Positions 30,360 to 41,300 of a DNA stretch of 64,000 nt are shown here, piece after piece. The DNA is from Mesaphorura yosii (lineage: Eukaryota; Arthropoda; Collembola; Poduromorpha; Tullbergiidae), in contig WIXG01000301.1 in NCBI GenBank assembly GCA_009869945.1, positions 32,717 through 96,716 of the forward strand. The letters are read 5' to 3'. A model generated the notes under the pieces. It was given only the letters and a program-made list of their open reading frames with translations, was not told the DNA's origin and did no database searches. Each line of letters begins with the position of its first letter. Positions within the stretch are counted from its first letter, which is position 1. The position numbers and the translations under genes are program-made.

Positions 30360-31002
30360 CTTCACAACTTCTTTGTAACTGTATCAGTGGTATTACTCAA
30401 CAAATGCAACTTATGAGCCACAGTCATCAAATAAAGATTAGCAGTACAAACATTTACACTAGTGTTATATTTTGTATACTTAATTGCTCCCTTTGTAAAA
30501 AGTAATTCCTTTATTTTGCTTTATTTCGAATTCGTAGTTTTCGTCTGTTTAAAATTCAAAGTTGTTGCAGAATTCGGAAATGTAGAAGGATAATGGAAGG
30601 CTCATTCGCTATTCCACAATCCAAGCCTTACGCCTTATGATAAAATTCTAGGATCTTGTTCTTTTGTATCATCATCGTCTGTAATTCTATAAAAATGGTA
30701 CAAACTTGCTAGTTTAACTTACGCACTAGAGCAAGAGCACTAGAGTTTTGCGTTATGCAATGAAATGACCATTCGTGATTTCACCATATAACTGTTGATT
30801 GCAAATTGCAGTGCTAATGAATAAAATCAAAATCTATATCAAAAGAAGTCGCAGAAAAAAGTCAGCAAATTTCTTTATTGATTTCAGCTTGGAATAAAAA
30901 TCCAAACACAATCAACATTTAAAAAATCCTTCAAATCCAAGTATTTGAAAGATAACAGCAAAGTCGTGATTGGTTAAAACACTTAAAGCTGGCAAAAAGT
31001 GA
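30360..31002. other. Convergent intergenic region HP1-like / PPP1R21
   Basis: Two 3' UTRs meet here. Poly(A) signals are AATAAA at 30430-30435 on plus (HP1-like) and AATAAA read on minus at 30874-30879 (PPP1R21). No gene is seen. Confidence 0.6.
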
Positions 31003-33054
31003 TCATTTCTTCGATTTAGTAGCTGCCTGCAATTTCAAACGTAATTAAATTAATCACCCTTATTATTTATAATTTACAATAAATAGAGCAGGCCATCCCA
31101 GTACCTTGCTTGAAAGGGCATACGTGAGTTCCTCAATCGACTCCTTCTGTGCCAGCATTTGGTCGTTGAGATTAGCGATATGTTCAGTCATCGTACTTAA
31201 CTGCGCTTCGTAATTCTGTTTAGTCAGTTGCAGCTCTTCGGCTGCCTCAGCGTACTTCCTATCGACATCTTGTTTGTTTTGTACGTTCAGGGCGAGAAGG
31301 TTCTCGAGGGAAGAACACTACGACTCGCGAATTGCGAAAATTAGCGAGATTTTATTGGCGAAATTTAAAACTCTCGTCTCGTCTCGTCTTGTATGACAAA
31401 AAAAGAAACTCACCTCTGACTGAAATGTGATTGCCTTACTATTGGCCAACTGAATTAAAGCGATTAAATCGTTGATCCTTGATTGCAAGTATTTATTGAC
31501 TTCCTTTTCTTCGTGCAAGTCTCTGGTCTCGCGGTCTTCGGCTGTGGGCTGCTCCATTTTTCCAATCTAAAGAGCAAAGAATCGTATGAAAATACTTCCA
31601 GGTTGGACAAGCCTCAAATGAAAGGCACCGTACCAAAGTTGTGAATTGGCCCGAGCCTGTCTCTCCAATCGGAGTCGCCTCTTCGTTCAGAAGGTACTCT
31701 TTACCAATTGATCTCAAAATTGCCTTAGCCTCGTCCAGTTTCTGGAAAAACACGAGGCCAAAGTTATTTGAGCCACAAAAAGCTTACAGCCTGATCCGGC
31801 ATACCTTCAACGTTTTGGAATACTTCATTTTGTAGAGCTGGTACTCGATTATCCAATGCTCCTTGTTTTGTTCGGATTTGATTAGTCTATCGAATATATC
31901 GGTGCTGTTGGAATCTTCGAGACCAGACGACTCGATGCTCCCTTGCTTCATTGACCCGTTGGCGTTATCTGAACTATGTCCCATACTAATGGAATCATTC
32001 CTCACGGGGTTGGATGACTGGAATGCACTCAGGCTCCTAATTTTCTCTTGTAGCTGCTCGACTTGGTCACGGTACGCGTCGTTTTCGTCTAATGCACTCT
32101 GTAGTGAACGCGTTAAGGATACTTTCTCTTCGGCATCAGCTTGGAGATTATGGAATGATTCCTACGGAATAGAATAAGCCGTAATTAAATTAATGTACTA
32201 TTGGTTCAAGAAGAAATGAATACGAAGAGTAATTTACCTGTTTTATCCTTTTTTCTGCTTCTTCCTTCTCCTCCAACTTTAATTTTAACTCCATCACTTC
32301 ACGCCGGAAATTTTCTTCGAGGTCTGAAATCTGAGTATCAACTTTAATTAGCATAAGCGTACTTCAAGATTGTCGCAAGCATCCGGTGAAGGTTTATCCA
32401 CCTGTTTATGTAACTGAATGTTCTCGTCGATTTTTGACAGCAATTCATAATCAAATATCCCAGCGGATGAACCAGCTCCTTCTATTCCAACGTCCTTCTC
32501 CTTTTTCTTGTTAGCGGCCCTCTTTCCTTTGCCCTAATGTTATGAAAATAATGCTTAAAGCTTTTGCTGATTGTCACAGTTCATTAGTTTTTACACAATG
32601 AGAATTAGGAACTTACAGCGTTCGTTATATTAGTTAACTCGTCTTGAAGGAACCCCACGCGTTTCTCCAACTGCGTATTTCTGAATGAAACACTGTCCAT
32701 TTCTTGCTCTAATTTCCGTAGGGCTTGATCCTTCGCTTGGAGGTCATCCTACAAAATGGCGTACAAATAGTGTTTATAGCGCTTCTAACATTATCATCAC
32801 AATTGAGACAATTACTTGTGCTATCGTCGTCGAGCACACTTACCTTTAGATTTGCATTCTTCGATTGCTCGTCTAAAACGGCCTTTTTCAGCACATTCCC
32901 TTGAGCTCGAATCTGCAAGTTAATGAAACGTGTTACGTTCAACTTGTATTTCTACGAAGTGTCGAAAATCTTGAAGCAGGCATACCTTAGCAAACTCTGA
33001 GGCTAATCGCTGATACTTGGTGCTCAAGTCCATGCTTTCCTTTTCCTTCTCCAT
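31003..33054 (-). CDS. PPP1R21: PPP1R21 (KLRAQ-motif protein), short form
   Basis: Exons are 33054-32986, 32912-32844, 32748-32617, 32533-32402, 32330-32238, 32161-31805, 31741-31634, 31566-31414, 31317-31105 and 31026-31003; the product is 449 aa. The N-terminus has the KLRAQ-type block: KYQRLASEFAKIRAQGNVLK, KAVLDEQSKNANLK, ALRKLEQEMDSVSFRNTQLE and KRVGFLQDEL. The C-terminal half keeps EQNKEHWIIEYQLYKMK, LIALIQLANSKAITFQSE and LTKQNYEAQLSTM, ending AATKSKK. It is predicted to be almost all coiled coil. Human PPP1R21 is about 780 aa, is part of the FERRY complex and binds mRNA on early endosomes. The present protein lacks most of the long central helical region. All nine introns are phase 0 and every exon is a multiple of three. 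An inner Met (residue 8) is an alternative start. Confidence 0.9.
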
Positions 33055-33796
33055 GGTCAATGCTTCTTAGTAAATTATGCCCAGTCGAGATGGCCCGATA
33101 CTTAATTAAAATTACAGCATTACGATGGTGATGATCACGGGCTCATTGCAGTCATATCTTCTAAATCCTCTTCTTGCAATTATATCTGTCGAATGAAATC
33201 GAAATCCTGAGACGAATAGTTCGTCAAAAATTAGTCAAGCACTTACATCACGAGTGTCACTCAAAGGCCATACCCGTCAACGTCAAACGGAAGCCATCAT
33301 TTTATCGGGTAGACGAACGTTGCGCCAATTTCCTGACTCCCATGCAATTTGCGAAGGGGCGTTCACAAGAGTTTAGCGTTGACAGTTGTGGATAAATGGT
33401 GATAATCGAAGTTAACGAAAAACCTTCGAGCAGGTGCCTCAGGAGCCCGGGAGCCTGCCGGACCAGTCCCAGTGCAAGGACAGCTGAATTATTCTTATAA
33501 TTATTTTTTATTGACTTGTAATTGATTGTCACCAAAATAGACAAACCAAAAGTCAGCTATACATTTGCTACAAATACGAACTGTAACACAGCAAGGAAAG
33601 CTTTCATTTGTCGGCATTCTGAATGCTCAAACTCAATTTTGAAAGGAGTTGACAGAATTTTTCGGGACTGTCGTTATCTTTATCACGTTTCCGGTTAGAG
33701 CCCAGCCAAAAATATTGCATCGGGATTGAATTAACTCACTGCAATTGGAATTAAGTGATTCTTGAGTTCACGAGGTGCGGCTTTATAAAATCAGCG
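33055..33796. promoter_or_regulatory. Divergent promoter region of PPP1R21 and Pin1
   Basis: The two coding starts are 742 bp apart in head-to-head orientation. No clear TATA box, UTR intron or RNA gene is seen. A TATAAAA at 33783-33789 lies only about 10 bp before the Pin1 ATG and is too close to be its TATA box. Confidence 0.5.
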
Positions 33797-34465
33797 ATGG
33801 GTTCCGACGACGAAACTAATGAGACGCTTCCAAACGGGTGGGAAAAACGCGTTAGCAGATCAAATGGTGAGCCTCGTTCGAAATTCTTATCATCCTCAGT
33901 GATTATTAGCAAGTGGATTTCTGGCGTTAGCATCGACCGCAAAGGCTAATTATTGATTCTCCCAGGTACTCCGTACTACCTGAACATATACACTAAGGAA
34001 AGTCAGTGGACGGTTCCTACGAAGCCGGCTGAACCAGTCAGCCCATCTGGACCGAAGACTGTAACAACTAGCCACATTCTGGTGAAGCATCGGGGCTCAA
34101 GGAGGCCATCATCATGGAGGGAAGAGAAAATCACAAGAAGTCTCGAAGAGGCGCTGGAGCTCCTGAAAGACTACCGTTCGCAAATTATGAATGGAACAGC
34201 GTCGTTTGCTGAGTTAGCTTCGAAATACTCGGACTGCACTTCTGCAAAACGCGGCGGTGATTTGGGGGCTTTCCAACGAGGTGCGATGCAGAAACCGTTC
34301 GAAGATGCAGCATTTGCTTTGAAGGTGGGTGACGCTTTGAAGTTTGCCAAATTATTTTGAACGTTTCTGTTTACTAACGATCTCTTTCTCATTTGGCAGG
34401 TGGGCGACTTATCGGACATTGTTCACACGGATTCCGGAGTACATATCATTCTTCGCACGGCCTAA
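33797..34465 (+). CDS. Pin1: Peptidyl-prolyl cis/trans isomerase Pin1 (dodo)
   Basis: Exons are 33797-33866, 33966-34324 and 34400-34465; the product is 164 aa, matching Pin1 length. The WW domain runs from LPNGWEKR to SQWTVP. The parvulin domain carries SHILVKH, the phosphate-binding RGSRRPSSW segment, [17 protein letters not shown] with the catalytic Cys, and the terminal GVHIILRTA with its His. Pin1 isomerises pSer/Thr-Pro bonds in many cell-cycle and signalling proteins. Intron 2 is 75 bp; it begins GTGGGTGAC and exon 3 begins GTGGGCGAC, so the acceptor side nearly repeats the donor side. A poly(A) signal AATAAA lies at 34700. It is divergent from PPP1R21. Confidence 0.97.
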
Positions 34466-35325
34466 GGGTATAAGACATACTACTGTATTTCTGCTTCCAG
34501 CTTCTTGAGTACCTGTCTTGTTTTCTTTTTTCTGAGTTTACTTAAGCGAGTTTTATTCATTGTCATTAATTATTGGTTGTAGTTGTGATCGTAAATTCGT
34601 TGATCACTTTTCCGAACTTCGTTATTGGCGTATTGAGTATTGCTACTTTGCAACTTCTTTCAAGGTTGAAGTACACTGATACTCTCACAAACTCTGAGTA
34701 ATAAAATTTAACTTCAGTTATATTCAATTAGCGCAAGGATTTCATGAATTCATGGTGCCATTTATTGTAAAGGGTTTATGGTCATTTCATTTATTTAGTG
34801 TTTCATGCAATGTAAGGAAACACAACACTTAATGGGCAAAATGTTGTAAAATTAATGCGGACAATTCTTACAAGACTGACCAGTGACTAGACACGATGCG
34901 ATGGGGTCAGTGCAGCCTGGTAGCTATGATTATGATTACAAAGTCTTAGATTAACGCTAACTTACACCAATTTTATGCTGAAATCGATTGAGATCAATGC
35001 AGTTTGCTTCTTGAAGGGCATTACATTAATTACACACATTTTTACATACAAGATTTCTTAATTAAGCGAAAGTTTCGTGGTACAATTAGAAATTTAAAAC
35101 TAAATGTAGCATTAAGGAATGTATGGCTGTGATTTTGGGTTGCATTTGCCAGATGACATATCAATTTGATAAAATGAAGTTCCAAACTCCAAGTACAAAT
35201 GTCAATGCCTTTGTCGCGAATTGTGCCACGGACGCTTGTTCTTGTTCGCAGAGGAGTCTGGAACGCGAATTCAGCTAAATTTGCCATTGCTAAACACGAT
35301 AAGAGCTGCTGTTAAAATTATTCGT
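34466..35325. other. Convergent intergenic region Pin1 / Lim3
   Basis: The 3' UTRs of Pin1 (+, AATAAA at 34700-34705) and Lim3 (-) lie here. No coding or RNA gene is seen. Confidence 0.55.
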
Positions 35326-38300
35326 TCAGTATTGTGGATTGTTAGCGTTTGAGTCGACATCACTGAGCCACGATGCTGGAGACGGCGGATACTCCTGAAA
35401 AGAAGGATGATGAGGGCCAGCAGCGAGGTCAGTGGTGCCGACACGACCAGGCGAAGCAGCTGCTAAAGGAGTGCCGGCGGCACTATTTGTTCCTGGAATT
35501 CGTAAGAATTTGCGTTAATATATGCAGGCAATGACAATCGCGGGCAGGAGTTTGACAGCATTTTAGGCATTTTCTTACCGATTGGGGCGTACACAGGAAT
35601 TCCGTCGGGTGTAAAATGTGGGAAATGATGTATCGCACCCGGGACACCGTCGTTATGGCCGTGACCAAGGTTGTAAGGGGACGAACTTCCTCCGTAGGTC
35701 CCGTGTTGGCTCGGTGTCTGCGGTTGTCCTATCTCGGGCATGTCAACGAAGCCGTCCGTACTGCTTAAATCACCTAAGCCATACAAAAAGGGTACTGGTT
35801 ATAAAACAAAGAAGAATTACACTCAAGAGCGCAGCGACATTTTATTTCCAGCTGAAGGTTCTTGGCTATCAGAAGAACGTGAGTGGCAAGCACGAAAAAT
35901 GGGACGTTGTGGAAGAAATGGAGAAATTCACATAAAATATTTATACACATTGGTTTAACAAGATGCAAGAACAAGAATTGAGCAAAATTCTCCAGAAATA
36001 CCTAATTTTTTATAGTTTCTCATTGCAAAGCAAATTGTCATTGTGCAAAAGTCGCGAGTCGTAAGTGTAACAGTGCATAGGAACGACCAAAATCGGATTG
36101 AATTGAATCGGCAAGTGGTAGAATAGCAATAATGACAGAACGAGTCGCGTCGGAGAGGAGAGGAGGAAATGATAATCGGAGAAATCTATTAACAAATTGA
36201 CTCTTATTCCCCTTCATCTGATTAGTTTTCCCAAAAGAATGAAAGAGATTCGCTTTTATGACGGGTGAAAATGAAGAGAAAATTCATGACCGTGATGTGG
36301 GCAATGGAAACGAGGGGATGAGCACTGCACGAGAGACCGACGACGTGGACGCGAACGCGGATCTGACACGGGGCACAATGAAACCGTATAAATACAAATT
36401 GAGATCCACCAGCCGCATCCTCGGCGGTCTTCGGTGCTCTTTACATCATGATCATTACTGTTACACAAATCCTTCACCGTATGATATCTATTCTGCGTTG
36501 CTACTTTACTTGCACGAATGTCGAATCGGACCTGATCTGTAATCTGAGTCGTAAGAAATGAAATCCGAAATCGAAATCCGCTTATTGGCTACCGGCCACC
36601 GAATGTCAAAATAACGAAATGCTAAAAATGCTAAATGCTAATCCGCGTACCAGCATCAGGGAAGGCAAAGGCTTATTCATCTCATTAGCATACGCAATAA
36701 TATTAATAGCGTAGGATTTTCGTACGTACTGTGATTGAATCCCGACTCGGAGTCGCTTTTGTCATCATCGTCGTCGTCCTTCAGAATGTCCGACTTGTCT
36801 CCGGATCGCGAGGATTTGAGTCCCCGGAAGTACTGCCCCCAGCGAGACCGCCCAGCGTCCTTCTTCAGTCGCTTTTCCTTGGCTCGCCTGAAAACAAGAA
36901 TTTACAAGTGCGTTCAAGTCCCGTGAAGTGAATTGTGACAATGGCAAAGGCTTTCATTTCTGAAGAAAGCATGAATAATGAGGGCTCGGCTCGGCTCATC
37001 GTCATCGAGTATCTGTCTGGCTGGCTGGCGTGACTTGCCAACACCAACGATCAACTTTACATTTTACGGTAATGAAATAATATCGAGCATTTTTCTTATT
37101 CTCGGAACGAAGCGCGTCGCAGTTAAGTTATCATTTGCTTTCCGCTGCCTGCCGTACTGCTTTGTGTTGTTGTATTGTAATTCATTTCTTGTTTAATATT
37201 GCAGTGCGCTGGCGAACAAATTCAACTTGCTCGTTGCTCCCCCAGTAAAAAATGAGTATTCTCAATTCTACTGCCTTCTCGTATTCGTAGTCGTGCATGT
37301 TGCGCAAGCAATAATAAGAAAAGCCGTAATAATAAAAGAGAATCTAAAGAAAGAGCAGCCAGGCAAGGCAATACAATGCAATGTCGACTTTCTCCAGCCG
37401 TACTCAAGAGTACGGCTACGTTTACGTGTGGGGTTCGAATTTCAAACGAAAGTGAAGAAACTTTACGGCTTCAAGACAACTCTCGCTTCCATCCGCCTGC
37501 CTTGTCTGTTGCGTATTGCGTTGCTTATTGCGACTCGGCTCGGGCAGGATATTAGATTCTCCAGCAGCGCCTAGCGTAGTGGTGCTATCGCTTGGCAACA
37601 CAGCCACACTCCACCATAAAATGGAACTCCACCATATTTCCTTTCTCTGCTTTCTCTCTGTTCTGTTGGCTGTTCTTGGTTTCATTTTCTGGCACCGCAC
37701 TGCCCGCCATTGCCATGAAACATGTCGTGGCTTAATATTCCATTCGGCATGCTATTTGTATTGCTATTTGCTACTTTCCACTTTCTCTCCTATGTTTCAT
37801 TTCATTTCACTTTTCGTTTCCTGCCTTTTTAATCTTTCTTTCTCATTTCTGATATTTTATTTTGTTATCTTGTCTATTGTTTTCTTGGAGCAAGTTCCGA
37901 CTGTGAATTTAATTTTCATCTCTGCTCTTCTGCAGTGAAATGGAATCTTTACTTAGACCTGGACCAAAATGCGATGCAAATGCAAATTCATACGCGACTA
38001 CGTGAGATTTATTGAATAAAACGGATTAACATGCTGCAATAATTGAAATGCTCGGGTTGGCTAATATTTTGATTCCCCCACGCAAAGCTGACAATTGTCA
38101 ATGCTTTAAGCAAATATTGACAGTGTGACTGATTCCCTGGCTGAGACTTCGCATATCACGGCGACTTTAAACAAATGAATCTGATGAAAAGCAATCCAGC
38201 CCCGACAAGTTTATTTATTCATGCCTCTTTGGACAATTGAGCCTGTGACATTCAAGTGATTAATTGGTCCATTAAAAGGAGTACAAGTGTTTGTATATTT

Positions 38301-41300
38301 TACGACCCTGGTCCGTGTTTTGTATCAAGTGCCAAGGGACTCCAGCGCCCCATCGCAGCGCAGCGGGAGAAAGGGCCTTTGCCTTCCTTTACTGCGCTGC
38401 GGTGAAACGGTGCGGAAAGTCTCCCGCATCAAACCTATCATTGCGCTATCACGTATCATCGTGGACTAATGCCATTATTACTCTACGTAGCAGTCTCCTG
38501 AGAATTCGTAGAGGCACTTGAGACGAAAGTGACACTAGAAAAGATTACTAATGCCAAGCAAGATTGATGAAACAGATTTATGACAGACACAACGAACACC
38601 GTGCCTGTCTGCCGAAGCATGAAAATGCGTACATGAAGATGAGTTTCATGTCAACGAAACGAAGCGAAGTTGATCGAGACAAAAATAGGAGCATGTCTCA
38701 AAATACCCCGATCACGCACGAAAAAAAATGTCACCCGTCAGACTACGAAAATGAAAATGAATTACGGACTCACCTGTTTTGAAACCAGACTTGCACGACC
38801 CGCATGTCCAGCCCGGTGTCCTGCGACAGTTGTTCCCGGACATGGCGTGCTGGTTTTGGACTGGCATTGTAGGCGCTTTTTAACGTTTCTAATTGTTTCG
38901 CGGTGATTGTTGTTCTTGGTCGTTTGTTCGGGGCGTCGCCGCCCGAATCCGAACAGCCGTTTCCATCTGAAACGACACAACAGTAAATTCACAAATACGA
39001 ATACGTGTACAAGCTGTGATTTCATTTTGGCACAAAAATGAAGGGAGCAATTACCTAGAATCAGTTGTCCCTTTGACTTTGCCGTTTCGTAGTCTGATTT
39101 ACATACTAATTTGTGGTCTTCCATGAGATAAAATTCATCGCCGGTGCTCAGTTGTCTGCTGCAGAGAATGCACACGAAACACTGAAGATGGTAAACATTT
39201 CCTTGCGCCCGGCGAACGACTTGAGTCGGTGGAATTCCCTGCTCGCATCCCGCACACCGCGTTCCGAATCGCCTGCAATTGTAAACGAGACACGAGTTGT
39301 TAAAATTCTTCTACTCGGCCCAAGACACTGAATCTCAAAAGTGCCAATTGCATTTAGCTGAATGGTAAGAAACACCCTTCAATTATTTACTTGGAAAGTT
39401 GAGGATTTGCATACTTGAAAAAGTCTCCTTTGCAGTAGAGCTGGCCGTTCTTGACGAAGCATTTGTCGTTCAGGCTCATGTCGCACTCGACGCACTTGAG
39501 ACATCGCGAATGCCAAGTCCGGTCCACCACTTTGAGGATGAATCGGTCCAGAATCATTCCTTCACAACCGGCGCAGCGCGGGATTGTCGCTAAAATACAG
39601 AACAGAGAACAGAGGTTAAATCGTTTCTCGTCGAAACTGAAGATTGCGTCGTTAATCTGTGCAGTGTTCTCTCACTCATTAGTTTCACTCTTGACTGGCT
39701 TACCAGTTAATAATTCCCCATTCAAATGACTAAAATTATCGAAAGTGTTAATCATTGTTCGAGTTTTGTCCACAAGTTTCACAATCGACTAATTTTGGCA
39801 AATCCACCACAATAAATAACTAAATTAGACTTAACTTTAACGGTTCCGAAGTCAAAAGATCCTCGATGGCGACTCGCAACCACGTTGTTGTCAGAAATAG
39901 GGCAACCGGCAAGAGCAAGTGAATGCTTCATGGACGAGGCGCAGAGGAATAATAGAAGGAATCATTGACCATCATCGCAATCGCTCAAAACACATGTGCC
40001 TTATTCCTCATGCCATAAAAGAACGGAGGACGCGGACGGGCACGGGCACGGGCACGGGAAACGGGAATTGAAAGCCATCAGGCCAGGGCAGGGTTTGAAA
40101 CGTTGCGATCACATAAATCTAGCATGCGGGCTCGCTTTTCGCTTTTTTGACAATGGTTACCCGCTCTGGCTATGCACTGTGCTCTTCTTTGAAGGAAGGG
40201 TCCTTAATGTGCTCCGCATATGTCCACATATTTATTCATATTAATGCACTGCACTGTACTCTTCTCAGTCAGCTCTTCTCTGTTCCGCGATGAGAGAAAT
40301 GATTCATTACTTTATTGGTAAATTGTAAAATGGGCCCATTTCACGAGTGAAATCGAAACTAATTTCATTAGCTCCAGCTTTGTAGAATTTACTGCCGCCG
40401 CTGTCATTCACTTGGCATGGCACAGTAATTTTACGGGTGAAGTGAAAGATGAGTTCAATCCAAACAGAGCCGCATGGATTGTGTGCTCTGCTCTGCTCAC
40501 AGATAAAAAAAATTTTTGTTGACATAATAAAGAAACGAGTCGAGAGCTCGAATGGTTCGAATGCTGAGCTCAACCTTTTCGTATTCGTTTCAGCCTCGGT
40601 TTCGGGATTCTCAAACAATAAAATTGCACCGCACTGCGTCTTCATATTTCATTTTCCTTCTCAATATTTTTATGATCCACGCCAGAGTCTCGGAGTAGTG
40701 AGTCGATTCAAAGAACGCCTCTCGGAGGAATTGTCTTTGTATTCTAAAGCAAATATTTGTCGGCCAATTCCCGAAAGACGTGATTTTAATATTTTCATAT
40801 AATTCAATATTTTTATTAGTCCGTCATTTCGATTCGATATTACGTACAAAAATAAAGCCATGCATTGTGTTGCGATCAAGATTGGAAGCTGCTGTAATGC
40901 AAAGTAGAGGGGAAGATGCGGATGATCTCTTGTTCTTATGAATTATGAATGATTAGTAAACACGACATGACATTGTTGATAATTGGAACAGGAACAAGCC
41001 GTCCGTCCGCGTACGTACGCGTCCTCGCCCTTCGACAACAACGCGCAGCATGGCAGGCTCAAGCTTTCATATTTAATAATTCATGGACTCTCTTCTCGTT
41101 TGAAGTATGTGTTGGCAGAGAGATTAGTCTTGTGGGTTTGAGAAAGGGGAAAGGGTTATCAACCAGTGACACGTGGCCGACACGCGTCCTTCTCCAGAAA
41201 GCGGAAACCAGGGCCAGTTTGCTTTTATTATACTACTTCCGTAATGAGGTGCCCCAATTATGCACGGACGGGCTTCGGTGTACCGCCGACTCCAGCACCT

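Noticed and set aside
32316-32330. Alternative acceptor TTTCAG just inside PPP1R21 exon 5
   Set aside because: Using it would break the reading frame, while the upstream CTCAG keeps phase 0 and a continuous heptad-like sequence.
37425-37445. GGGGTTCGAATTT resembling a tRNA T-loop
   Set aside because: No matching D-arm, anticodon arm or acceptor stem could be placed upstream.
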